Of a stretch of DNA of 64,000 bases, positions 23,743 to 32,383 are shown piece by piece; positions within the stretch are counted from its first letter, which is position 1, and every line of letters begins with the position of its first letter. The notes under the pieces are model-generated. The model worked only from the letters and a program-made list of their open reading frames with translations, was not told the origin of the DNA and searched no databases. Position numbers and translations under genes: made by a program. Source of the DNA: Anaerolineae bacterium (GTDB taxonomy: Bacteria > Chloroflexota > Anaerolineae > Promineifilales > Promineifilaceae); assembly GCA_030425205.1 (NCBI GenBank), contig JAUIAP010000034.1, positions 1 to 64,000 of the forward strand, read 5' to 3'.

Positions 23743-25380
23743 TTAGAACTTGTAATTGTAATCGACATCGGCATACATTTGATCGCGCAATGCTGAAATT
23801 TCTGCGTTCTCGACATACTCTTCAAATGGCATCCGACGATCTATCACGCCATTCGGGGTGATTTCGATTATCCGATTAGCAATTGTGTTGATAAACTCAA
23901 AATCCTGCGATGTGAAAAGGATCGGTTCGGTGTAGGCAACTAAGCCGTCATTGAGCGACATGATCGCTTCGAGGTCGAGATGATTGGTTGGCTCATCTAG
24001 CACGAGCGTGTTGCAGCCAAGCAACATCATGCGTGACAACATGCAGCGCACTTTTTCACCACCCGATAAGACATTTGAGGGTTTTAGTGCCTCTTCCCCT
24101 GTAAACAACATGCGCCCCAAGAATCCGCGAATCCACGTCTCGTCATCATTGTCTGTATATTGCGCGAGCCACTCGACGAGATTCATATCACCTGTGAAGT
24201 AGTCGTCGTTTTCCTTAGGGAAGTAGCCCGCTGTCACCGTTTGACCCCAGTGGATCTCGCCAGCATCAGGTTTATCTTCATCCATCAGCAGTTCAAACAG
24301 TGTTGTCTTCACAATATCGCGCGGACCGACCAAGGCGATCTTGTCGCCCTTTTCAACAGTTAGCGAGAAATCATCGAGTAGTTTCTCGCCCTCGACGGTC
24401 TTACTAAGATTTTCGACACGGAGGACAGTTCGGCCGACAGGTCGTTTCGGATCAAACGAAACATACGGAAATTTGCGCGACGTTTCGGGAAAATCTTCCA
24501 GCGAGAGTTTATCGATCATCTTCTTGCGCGATGTCGTCTGGCGCGCTTTAGAGCGATTGGCACTAAAGCGCTGGACAAACGCTTGCAACTCTTCTACCTT
24601 CGATTCGCGCTTCTTGTTCATGTCGCGTCGCTGTTTGGCGATCAACTGGCTGGCCCGATACCACCAATCGTAGTTACCCGTGTAGACGCGAATTTTGCCA
24701 AAGTCAAGATCGGCGATATGGGTCGAGACATTATTCAAGAAATGGCGATCATGGCTGACAACGACAACGGTATTTTCAAAGTTCGCCAGGAAATCTTCTA
24801 GCCAGCGGATGGTTTGAAAATCGAGTTGGTTGGTAGGCTCATCGAGTAGCAGGATGTCAGGGTTGCCAAATATGGCTTGGGCAAGCAGAACGCGCAGCTT
24901 GAGCTGTGCCTCCAGCTCGCTGATGTCACGTCCATGTTGGTCGACAGAGATACCGAGCTTTTCGAGTAGAATACCTGCTTCTGACTCCGCTTCATAGCCG
25001 CCCATCTCCGCAAACTCAGCTTCTAGATCGGCCGCGCGAATGCCGTCCTCCTCATTAAAGTCAGGCTTGGAGTAGATCGCGTCGCGCTCTTTCATCACCT
25101 CATACATGCGCTTATGACCCATAATGACGGTATCTAGCACTGGGTTGCCATCATACTTGAATTGGTCCTGTTCAAGGATAGCGAGACGCTCATTTTTGCC
25201 GACTTCGATATGGCCTGTTGTTGGGTCTAACTCACCCGACAGAATCTTGAGAAACGTCGATTTTCCCGCGCCGTTTGCGCCAATCAGCCCGTAGCAATTG
25301 CCGGGCAAAAACTTGACGTTAACTTCTTTAAATAGCGTGCGCTCACCAAAGATCAGTGAGACGTTGTTCGCTGCAATCAT
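23743..25380 (-). CDS. ABC-F family ATPase (YbiT/YkpA-like) with one degenerate ATP site
   Basis: A 545-residue soluble twin-ATPase of the ABC-F class, whose members act on the ribosome. Domain 1 has Walker A GANGAGKST (34-42), Walker B ILLLDE (176-181) and switch His210 (VSHDRH), but its signature reads ISELEAQL instead of LSGGQ. The linker (SRFSANRSKARQ-like, 270-282) is typical. Domain 2 keeps the signature LSGGEK (438-443) and Walker B LVLDEPTN, but Walker A reads GPRDIVKTT (352-360; the N, G and second G are lost) and the switch His is Gln492 (TSQDFEF). The altered motifs all belong to one composite site. The tRNA-Arg gene lies upstream. Confidence 0.92.
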   Translation of the reverse strand: MIAANNVSLIFGERTLFKEVNVKFLPGNCYGLIGANGAGKSTFLKILSGELDPTTGHIEVGKNERLAILEQDQFKYDGNPVLDTVIMGHKRMYEVMKERDAIYSKPDFNEEDGIRAADLEAEFAEMGGYEAESEAGILLEKLGISVDQHGRDISELEAQLKLRVLLAQAIFGNPDILLLDEPTNQLDFQTIRWLEDFLANFENTVVVVSHDRHFLNNVSTHIADLDFGKIRVYTGNYDWWYRASQLIAKQRRDMNKKRESKVEELQAFVQRFSANRSKARQTTSRKKMIDKLSLEDFPETSRKFPYVSFDPKRPVGRTVLRVENLSKTVEGEKLLDDFSLTVEKGDKIALVGPRDIVKTTLFELLMDEDKPDAGEIHWGQTVTAGYFPKENDDYFTGDMNLVEWLAQYTDNDDETWIRGFLGRMLFTGEEALKPSNVLSGGEKVRCMLSRMMLLGCNTLVLDEPTNHLDLEAIMSLNDGLVAYTEPILFTSQDFEFINTIANRIIEITPNGVIDRRMPFEEYVENAEISALRDQMYADVDYNYKF

Positions 25381-25556
25381 CTCTTTTCCTTACACTAAAA
25401 TGAACCGCTCAGCGGCTCATTATTAACTTGCTTGTAAACTATTGGGTATGTGTTGAATGATACCAGTTTGAAGGCGAGAGGCATTGTTGGAGAGCCTCTT
25501 CTAACCAAAATCGATTAGCCCCAAACGATGTCGGAGAGACCCATTTGCCAAAAAAG

Positions 25557-25629
25557 TGCCCCCAGACCGACTCGAACGGTCAACCTACACTTTAGGAAAG
25601 TGTTGCTCTATCCATTGAGCTATGGGGAC
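25557..25629 (-). tRNA. tRNA-Arg (anticodon CCT)
   Basis: The minus strand folds as a full cloverleaf: acceptor GTCCCCA with TGGGGGC, a D-arm around AGCTCAATGGATAGAGCA, anticodon stem ACACT/AGTGT with loop TTCCTAA (anticodon CCT), and a T-arm with GTTCGAGTC. The discriminator base is A and the 3' CCA is not encoded. The surrounding 25381-25755 stretch holds no other gene; next to the tRNA is a 7-bp repeat remnant (CAGTAAA-CAGTGGG, about 25646-25659). Confidence 0.95.
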
Positions 25630-25755
25630 GCGGGAAAGATTATAGCAGTAAACAGTGGGGTCGTGAACAGTTTGCTATAATTATGGCCACAGGATTTATC
25701 CCCTCGTTTTAGATAAAAATGGGCATGATCCGATAAATGTTACGGAGTGAACCGA

Positions 25756-27009
25756 ATGACTAATTTGCAAGAAATGGGCAAAAATGCGAAGGCGGCCGGG
25801 CGGGTGTTGGCGACGCTTTCGACCGATAAAAAGAATGCAGCATTGCTACGAATGGCGGCCCGATTAGAAGCGTGTGCAGCGTATGTGATGGAGCAGAATG
25901 CGCTTGATGTTGCGCAGGGGCGCGAGAAAGGGTTGAGCGAATCATTTTTGGATAGGCTCACGCTCAACGAAAAGCGGATCGCAGCGTTGGCGAATGATGT
26001 GCGGAACGTGGCGACGCTGCCCGACCCTGTTGGCTCGGCCATGGACAGCCGCGTATTGCCAAACGGGTTGCAGTTGACGCGCCGGCGCATTCCAATTGGC
26101 GTGATTGGCGTAATATATGAAAGTCGGCCGAATGTGACCATCGACATCGCCTCTCTATGTCTAAAGACAGGCAATGCCGCAATTTTGCGCGGCGGGAAAG
26201 AGACGCTGCGTAGTAATGTCGCGCTGCTGAACGTGATTCAAGATGCATTGAAAGCAGAGGGATTACCAACCGCGGCGGTGCAGTATATCGACAATCCAGA
26301 TCGTGCATTGGTGCGTGAATTTCTGCGGCTCGATAAATATATCGACATGATCATTCCGCGCGGTGGCTTTCGTCTGCATGAGCTTTGCAAAAACGAGAGT
26401 AATATTCCTGTGGTGACGGGTGGGGTGGGGATTGTGCATGTCTTTGTGGACGAATCGGCCGATTTTCCAACCGCAATCAACATTATCGAAAACAGCAAAA
26501 TGCAGAAGCCGAGTGCGTGTAATGCGCTTGACACAGTGCTTGTCCATCGCAACATCGCGGGCGCATTTGTGCCGCAGGTGGTCGCAAAGATGGGGGCCAT
26601 GAACGTGCGTATGAAGGGGGATGCGGCGGCCCGATCGATGGTTGTTGGCGAGGTGCTGGAACCAATCGAGGAAGGGGATTGGGACACCGAATGGCTCGAT
26701 TATATTTTTGGGATCAAAGTTGTCGACGGGATCGATGAGGCAATTGCACACATTGACCAGCACAGTCTTGAACATTCAGATGCGATTTTGACGAACAATT
26801 GGGCGAACGCACAAAAGTTTATCGACGAGGTAAATTCTTGCGCTGTTTTTGTCAATGCGAGTACGCGCTTTAACGACGGCGCACAGTTTGGTTTAGGCGC
26901 CGAAGTTGCGATCAGCACGCAAAAATTGCACGCGCGTGGCCCCATGGGGTTGACAGAATTGACAACCTATAAGTGGATTTGTGTCGGTGATGGACACGTG
27001 CGGCCATGA
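25756..27009 (+). CDS. proA: Gamma-glutamyl phosphate reductase
   Basis: ProA reduces gamma-glutamyl phosphate to glutamate semialdehyde with NADPH, the second step of proline synthesis. The 417-residue aldehyde-dehydrogenase-fold protein shows IPIGVIGVIYESRPNVTID, the nucleotide-binding GNAAILRGGKE, RGGFRLHELCKNESNIPVV, and the catalytic Cys in KPSACNALDTVLVH. The C-terminal FGLGAEVAISTQKLHARGPMGL is typical. The ATG at 25756 has GGAG 8 bases upstream, so I prefer it to the GTG at 25747. proB is not adjacent. Confidence 0.97.
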   Translation: MTNLQEMGKNAKAAGRVLATLSTDKKNAALLRMAARLEACAAYVMEQNALDVAQGREKGLSESFLDRLTLNEKRIAALANDVRNVATLPDPVGSAMDSRVLPNGLQLTRRRIPIGVIGVIYESRPNVTIDIASLCLKTGNAAILRGGKETLRSNVALLNVIQDALKAEGLPTAAVQYIDNPDRALVREFLRLDKYIDMIIPRGGFRLHELCKNESNIPVVTGGVGIVHVFVDESADFPTAINIIENSKMQKPSACNALDTVLVHRNIAGAFVPQVVAKMGAMNVRMKGDAAARSMVVGEVLEPIEEGDWDTEWLDYIFGIKVVDGIDEAIAHIDQHSLEHSDAILTNNWANAQKFIDEVNSCAVFVNASTRFNDGAQFGLGAEVAISTQKLHARGPMGLTELTTYKWICVGDGHVRP

Positions 27010-27047
27010 TACTCGGACGCTATTTTGTTATGTAGTCGGCTGGTCAG

Positions 27048-27626
27048 TTAAAAGCAATAACGAGCAGGTCGGGGACGCCAGCCCCATGTGTGCGATGCGA
27101 CCGCATCATCTTTGCCCAAATTTGGAACGGTGAAGTCGCTGTTAGGTAGTTGTGGCAATGTGAGGGTAACGTAGTGCATTGTATAGTGGGTGGTGACGGA
27201 AGGATAGCTCTGCGATTCTTGTAAATAAGTTTTCTGACTGAGGTCGGCTATCTTAATTTCATGGTTCATGATGCCGAGTTCCTCTTGTAAACAACGTTGC
27301 GCGCCACTTTCGGCCGATTCCCCCACCAACAGCTTTTCACTTGGCGGCAAGTTGCGCTGGCGTGTTCGTCCATCGTGAAACTGTTGGCACACTTCCATCA
27401 GGATGTTCTTGTTACGTTCGATGATCAGCCCGACGACGTGAATGTGGCGTTGAAGCGGTGAGGCAGTTAGGGTGATTTCACCGCGCTGAAGCTCCTGCCA
27501 CAGCGTTTCAACACTCTTGGCCGCCCCTTGCTCCCAAGTTGAAATGTCGATCTCGTTCTCAAGCAGCCAGACGGCAAATGCTTCTCTATTTGGAAAATCG
27601 CTGATAGATATAACTTTATCTTGCAT
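27048..27626 (-). CDS. Nudix-like hydrolase domain protein
   Basis: A 192-residue protein. Residues about 75-180 look like a divergent Nudix fold: after HIHVVGLIIERN comes GESAESGAQRCLQEELGI, close to the Nudix box, but the first Glu of the REUxEE part is Cys (RCLQEELG). Loss of that Glu could weaken metal binding, so hydrolase activity is uncertain. The N-terminal 70 residues are helical and unassigned. I use the ATG at 27626 (MQDKVISI); the frame is open for 31 more codons upstream and no ribosome binding site decides between them. It is convergent with proA. Confidence 0.55.
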   Translation of the reverse strand: MQDKVISISDFPNREAFAVWLLENEIDISTWEQGAAKSVETLWQELQRGEITLTASPLQRHIHVVGLIIERNKNILMEVCQQFHDGRTRQRNLPPSEKLLVGESAESGAQRCLQEELGIMNHEIKIADLSQKTYLQESQSYPSVTTHYTMHYVTLTLPQLPNSDFTVPNLGKDDAVASHTWGWRPRPARYCF

Positions 27627-27803
27627 GATCGAATGACAAACGCCGCTATGTGGGCTTGTATTTTGCAGCAGGCATGGTGCGTTCAACCATGCCGCGAATG
27701 ATAGGACAGCGTCGAACAAACTCCAGTGAGTATCTTAGTTCGTCACTGAGCTTATCAGCTTTTGCCAATATGCGTATGACAAAAGGCTATCAATTGTATG
27801 AGA

Positions 27804-29075
27804 TTAGCTAGGGGAGTTAAAACGGTAGCCACTGCCATGAACCGTTTCAATGATGTCTATGGCCTTGCCGACTAGTGCAATCTTGGCGCGGATACGCTTA
27901 ATGACCTGATTGATCCCATCATCGGAGACATCAAATTCAGGGCCCCAACCGCGAAGGGCAATTTGATCACGACTTACGATGGCATCTGCATCTTGATAAA
28001 GACAGTAGAAAACGCGGTGCTCTAAGCTGGTGAGCGGGGCGGTGGGGCGGCCATTAATGAAGATACGCCGGTCTGTTTTGGCATTGTAGCGGACGCCAGA
28101 TTGGGCAGGTGCATCGAGCATTTTCAGATGAGTGCAGAATAGTGGGCTAAACACATCATCATCTGCGTCGATCAGCCCTTTTTGACGCAGCCGTTTGAGT
28201 ATGGACTTATCAAATCTGCGCGAATTGTTGGCTAATTGGAAGATGGCAACCTGTTCTTCAAACAAGAGACTGTCATAGATTTTCTGCGTCTCACGCAAGA
28301 CATTCTCGTTGTCATAAGCGGTGGCGAGAAATGCCGCACGTAATAGGCCAGCATGTCCGCCGCACTGCTCGTAAAGGTGTTGAACTTGGTGCTCAGTCAG
28401 GTCGAGTTGATAGCGACGCGCGATGTTGATGAGCATGTAATTGGCATCGGCCGAAACATACGGCTTGATTCCGATAAGGTGCTCTGCCAGCAGCTCATAA
28501 AATTCACCACGTGCCTCATCAACTTCGGTCAATATCGGCAACTCATCGCGGGTGAAGGTTAGAAAAGAAACCCGTCGCTTGTAGGTCTCACGCAAGCCGC
28601 GCAGGTTTAGAAAGAGCCGTCTGCCTGCTTCCTGCCAAAGCTCCTCAAACTGGTCGATTAACAACACCAACTTGCGCCGACGGTCACGCATAAGCTGACG
28701 CACGGCGAGCGTAAAGTGTCGCTGCACCTTTAACAGATCACCTTGTGCGTCGAGCATCTTGTTATGATGCTCTGTTATTTTTACAAAGATGTCGGGATCG
28801 AACTCGTAATAATCGGCGTAATCACCGAGCAACTCAAGTTGATCGAGCAGGAGGCTATAAACGCTGCGCAATGTTAGATCGGCGATGAAGTGACAGTTAA
28901 TGCGAATGACAAGATAGTTAGACGCCTCCGCACCAAACATTTGTCTTTGGGTTTTATGATCGAGCAGATGATTGAATAAATTTGACTTGCCCACCCCGCA
29001 TGCACCAATTAGGGAGGCTGACTCCCCAGCAGCAATGATCTGTTTGAGTTGGTTTGTTTCGGCCGATCTGAACAT
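27804..29075 (-). CDS. P-loop ATPase fused to a C-terminal OmpR-type winged-helix DNA-binding domain
   Basis: A 423-residue putative regulator. The N-terminal 300 residues form a AAA/STAND-like ATPase: Walker A GACGVGKSNLF near residue 25, Walker B-like KLVLLIDQFEELW near 140, and FLTFTRDELP as a sensor. The last 100 residues are a PhoB/OmpR-type winged helix (PLTSLEHRVFYCLYQDADAIVSRDQIA, then INQVIKRIRAKI and TVHGSGYRFN). The usual receiver domain is missing and the DNA-binding part is at the C-terminus. The ATG at 29075 has GGAG 7 bases upstream and is preferred to the one at 29081. Target genes and signal are unknown. Confidence 0.75.
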   Translation of the reverse strand: MFRSAETNQLKQIIAAGESASLIGACGVGKSNLFNHLLDHKTQRQMFGAEASNYLVIRINCHFIADLTLRSVYSLLLDQLELLGDYADYYEFDPDIFVKITEHHNKMLDAQGDLLKVQRHFTLAVRQLMRDRRRKLVLLIDQFEELWQEAGRRLFLNLRGLRETYKRRVSFLTFTRDELPILTEVDEARGEFYELLAEHLIGIKPYVSADANYMLINIARRYQLDLTEHQVQHLYEQCGGHAGLLRAAFLATAYDNENVLRETQKIYDSLLFEEQVAIFQLANNSRRFDKSILKRLRQKGLIDADDDVFSPLFCTHLKMLDAPAQSGVRYNAKTDRRIFINGRPTAPLTSLEHRVFYCLYQDADAIVSRDQIALRGWGPEFDVSDDGINQVIKRIRAKIALVGKAIDIIETVHGSGYRFNSPS

Positions 29076-29332
29076 CAACATTCTCCACCAAGGACGCGAC
29101 CAGGAGCCGCGACAAGGCCGTTATTCTTTTGACGAGATCAAGTTTAGTCTGAATACAATCGCTGGAACGATTTGCACACTTTCCGATACTATATTGAGAA
29201 GACAAATTCTAACATCTCGCCGATGCGAGATTTGCCAATGACGCTATTTATCGAATTTGCGATGTAGAAATGAGAGCGATATTTTCTCTCCAGAACAGAC
29301 TCTATTATCCACAGTTCGCATAGCCACGCAAT

Positions 29333-29372
29333 AAAAAAAGGACACCTTCATTGGGATTTAGGTGTCCTTTTT
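29333..29372 (-). terminator. Rho-independent terminator of the ROK/GH13 operon
   Basis: AAAAAGGACACC and GGTGTCCTTTTTTT pair on the minus strand, about 175 bp beyond the sugar-kinase stop. The stretch 29076-29547 holds this terminator, the palindrome at 29473-29492 and presumably the ATPase-regulator promoter, but no gene. Confidence 0.85.
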
Positions 29373-29472
29373 ACGCACTACGTCTTAACCAGTCGTGTTA
29401 AGTTCAGCGTAAGGTACATTTATGGCGTTGTTATTCCCACCTCTGCGGCCTTTCAGTCTTAGAAAAGAGTGG

Positions 29473-29492
29473 ATACCTGCCTTCGCAGGTAT
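29473..29492. repeat. Dispersed palindrome (ATACCTGC/GCAGGTAT)
   Basis: The hairpin lies in TGGATACCTGCCTTCGCAGG followed by TATGACAGG. It has the same layout as TGGATTCCCGCCTACGCGGG followed by AATGACGGG at 7299-7327, an imperfect member of a palindrome family that many bacterial genomes carry in intergenic DNA. Confidence 0.6.
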
Positions 29493-29547
29493 GACAGGAC
29501 TTAGTTTATGGTGTGTTAAGCCAAGCCAAAAAAGCGAGGGAAGAGAG

Positions 29548-30438
29548 TTAGTCAATTGCGGCCATCCCCAATGCAATTGCGCCCAGTACGCCTGCCCGAT
29601 CACCCAATCCCGGTGGGACAATGTACTGATCCATGCCCGCCAGTATCGCTGGTGACTGAACATAACCATTGAGTGACGCTTGTAGCTTTTTCCGAATGAG
29701 TGGAAATAGTTGCATTTGTCCCATCACACCACCGCCTAAGATGATGCGCTGCGGTGACATGATCATGACGATATTATGCATGGCGCGTGCAATAGTGTCG
29801 GCTTCAATCTCCCATGCAGGATGATCCACGCCCAATTCTTGCCCCTTCACGCCCCAACGCGCTTCAACCGCTGGGCCACATGCCAGCCCTTCAAAACAGT
29901 TGCCATGATAGGGACAGATTCCCGCGAAAGTGTCTCCCTCGCGCTGTTGAATTAGCATGTGTCCCATTTCCGGATGCACCAATCCGTGCATCAACTTGCC
30001 ACCAACCATGCCACCGCCGCCAACGCCCGTACCAATCGTGAAATAAACAAAGGTATCCAAGCCTTGCCCCGCGCCCCAACGATGTTCGCCTAAGGCGGCC
30101 CCATTCACATCGGTATCAAATGCCACAGGCACGTTCAACGCCGCTTGGATTGCGCCAACAAAATCGGTGTTTGCCCATTGCGGTTTTGGCGTCGTCGTGA
30201 TATAGCCATATGTGGGGGAGGTCGGTGTTGGATCGAGCGGGCCAAAGGCAGCAATGCCGATGCTGGTAAGTTCAACCTCTGCCGCTTGTGCCTGAAAAAA
30301 GGCGATAGCCTTACCGAGTGTTTCTGCTGGTGTCGTCGTCGGAAAGCGCGTTTCTGCGCGGATGTTATCTGGACTTGAAGCCACAGCACAAACAAATTTT
30401 GTGCCACCAGCCTCAATGCCACCGTACCATTTTGTCAT
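29548..30438 (-). CDS. ROK-family sugar kinase (fructokinase type)
   Basis: A 296-residue cytoplasmic kinase that phosphorylates a hexose, most likely fructose, with ATP. GGIEAGGTKFVCAVA is the phosphate-binding start, DTDVNGAALGE carries the catalytic Asp, and FTIGTGVGGGG is the second phosphate motif. The zinc-binding ROK signature HPEMGHM...CPYHGNCFEGLACGPA is complete and is of the ScrK/GmuE fructokinase type. It follows the GH13 gene by 25 bp, so both are probably cotranscribed and serve use of alpha-glucans or sucrose-like sugars; a terminator lies downstream. Confidence 0.88.
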   Translation of the reverse strand: MTKWYGGIEAGGTKFVCAVASSPDNIRAETRFPTTTPAETLGKAIAFFQAQAAEVELTSIGIAAFGPLDPTPTSPTYGYITTTPKPQWANTDFVGAIQAALNVPVAFDTDVNGAALGEHRWGAGQGLDTFVYFTIGTGVGGGGMVGGKLMHGLVHPEMGHMLIQQREGDTFAGICPYHGNCFEGLACGPAVEARWGVKGQELGVDHPAWEIEADTIARAMHNIVMIMSPQRIILGGGVMGQMQLFPLIRKKLQASLNGYVQSPAILAGMDQYIVPPGLGDRAGVLGAIALGMAAID

Positions 30439-30463
30439 AATAAGTCATTTTCCTAAATCTAAA

Positions 30464-32311
30464 TTAACTGCGAAAGATCAATGCGCCTTTGGGCATTTCC
30501 GAAAGCACGAGTGATCGATCTTGTATCGTCACCGTTTGGGAAGTGCCAAAGCGGCTTAACTGTAACCCATCTGCGAGATTTGTCATCGCCAGTGAGAGCG
30601 TGAAATTTTCGATTGGCGCCCCGCGATTGGCGATGAGGAGGATGATTTCGTCTGGACTTTGACGCAGATAGGCGAAATGGTCGCTTTCGGCCGAAATCAC
30701 CTCAAAACTCCCCACCTGTAATGCGGAACTTGTCCGTCGCAGACCAATCATCTCGCGATAAAATGCCAGAAGGTCATTGTCCCAGCGATCTTCATCCCAA
30801 ATCATGCAGCCGCGCTGGTCGAGATGCGGATCGTCCACCATGCCAATTTCATCCCCGTAATAAATTGACGGAACACCGGGAAATGTCAGCAAGACGGCGA
30901 CGGCAAGTCGATGTAGGGCGTCATCTTCCTTGACAAGCGACCGAATGCGCGGTGTGTCATGGCTGCCCAGCAAGTTAAATTGCTGCAACTGAATTTGCCA
31001 TGGGATCACGGCCATGCGCTCACGCCATGTGTCAACCAATGCCTGCGTCGAGAAGGGCACGTCTGACCAAATCTCCTCACCCAGTCCCCATGCGCGCAGA
31101 TGAAATCCGATCAGCCAGTAGAGTAATGGGTGGGTGAAACCCGCGTAGTTCATCGCACCGTCGTACTGATTCCCCTGCAATTGTGAGGTTGCGTCAAAAA
31201 AGTTCTCCCCAAGGAGATAGGCGTTCGGATTTGTCTCTTTGACGGCGGCGCGGATTTCTTGGCTGATTTCATCACCAATTTGCGTTTCACCTTGACGGCC
31301 CAGCATATTAGCGACATCGACGCGCCACCCATCGGCCGAAAATCCCCCCGTCAACCATTTCCGCAACACGCCATCTGCATTTCCATACATCCTGCGCCGC
31401 AGTTCCGCACTGTTGTAATTTAACTTGGGCAATGACCAGACCCCCAACCAAGTCGCGTATTGGTCGGGATGGCTTGAGAAGGTGAAGAATTCTGCCTCTG
31501 GCGCAGTGGGATCTTCGCGCGCGGCCGTAAACCACGGATGGGCATACCCACAATGGTTTGGCACGATATCGAGCATATAACGCATATCGCGTTGTGTTAG
31601 CTCTTCGCGCAACCGTTCGAGCGCAGCATCGCCCCCCAAACTCGGATCAACGTGATCGTAGTCGGAGCCATCGTATTTGTGATTGCTCTTGCTTGTAAAC
31701 AGCGGATTAAAGTAGATCGCGTTAATCCCCAGCATTTCGATGTGGCTCAAGCGTTGCCGCACGCCAACGAGATCACCGCCGTAAAAGATGAGCGAAAAGA
31801 TCGTGTCTGGGTCGGGCGGTTGCTCCCATGCAAATGTCTTAGGGCGTTGGCCACGATATTCAAAATCACTGGGCTTAATATCATTGGCAGGGTCACCATT
31901 GGCAAAACGGTCGGGGAAAATTTGGTAGAAAACCGTTTCGTGCAGCCAATCGGGGGCTGTGTAGTTGGCGATGATGCGAAAATCGAAGGTGTCGAGCGGT
32001 TCGTGAAGCTGTGCGCCTTTAGCCGTCAGCCAGAATAGCCCATCGGCCGATTCCACCACAAAGCGATAATGCACCACGGGTTCAGCGATGGTTAGTTGTG
32101 CTTCATACCAACCATTTTCGGCCGATTTCAGCGGCGCAAAATGCTGTTCACCATCGGGAAACGTGCGCAAAAAGAGCCGTTTAATCGGCACGTCAGGTGC
32201 CACCCGCACACGAATGGTGACGCTGTCGCCCAACTTTGGATAGAGGTCAGAAACGTATGGCGTAGCCCCGCTATGAAAAATAGTGTCGAGCCAGTTAGGT
32301 AGTTGCTGCAT
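30464..32311 (-). CDS. GH13 alpha-glucosidase / neopullulanase-type amylase
   Basis: A 615-residue glycoside hydrolase of family 13 acting on alpha-glucans, maltodextrin or cyclodextrin. Residues 1-120 are an N-terminal beta-sandwich (CBM34-like: VTIRVRVAPDVPIKRLFLRTF). The barrel begins at WLHETVFYQIFPDRFANGD; conserved regions follow: DIVPNHCG, GWRVDVANMLG with the nucleophile Asp, LLGENFF with the acid/base Glu, and LGSHDTPR with the third Asp. There is no signal peptide, so the enzyme should be cytoplasmic. The ATG at 32311 is preferred to a TTG one codon earlier. It is upstream of the sugar kinase. Confidence 0.93.
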   Translation of the reverse strand: MQQLPNWLDTIFHSGATPYVSDLYPKLGDSVTIRVRVAPDVPIKRLFLRTFPDGEQHFAPLKSAENGWYEAQLTIAEPVVHYRFVVESADGLFWLTAKGAQLHEPLDTFDFRIIANYTAPDWLHETVFYQIFPDRFANGDPANDIKPSDFEYRGQRPKTFAWEQPPDPDTIFSLIFYGGDLVGVRQRLSHIEMLGINAIYFNPLFTSKSNHKYDGSDYDHVDPSLGGDAALERLREELTQRDMRYMLDIVPNHCGYAHPWFTAAREDPTAPEAEFFTFSSHPDQYATWLGVWSLPKLNYNSAELRRRMYGNADGVLRKWLTGGFSADGWRVDVANMLGRQGETQIGDEISQEIRAAVKETNPNAYLLGENFFDATSQLQGNQYDGAMNYAGFTHPLLYWLIGFHLRAWGLGEEIWSDVPFSTQALVDTWRERMAVIPWQIQLQQFNLLGSHDTPRIRSLVKEDDALHRLAVAVLLTFPGVPSIYYGDEIGMVDDPHLDQRGCMIWDEDRWDNDLLAFYREMIGLRRTSSALQVGSFEVISAESDHFAYLRQSPDEIILLIANRGAPIENFTLSLAMTNLADGLQLSRFGTSQTVTIQDRSLVLSEMPKGALIFRS

Positions 32312-32383
32312 CAACTAATTTTATGTTGTTTTGCTCCATTTCACCACATTGAGGCGAATGCTGATCTATGTTAATGTTACGCA

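Noticed and set aside
29473..29492. Terminator role for the ATACCTGC palindrome
   Set aside because: It lacks a T-tract, and a proper terminator is present nearby at 29333-29372.
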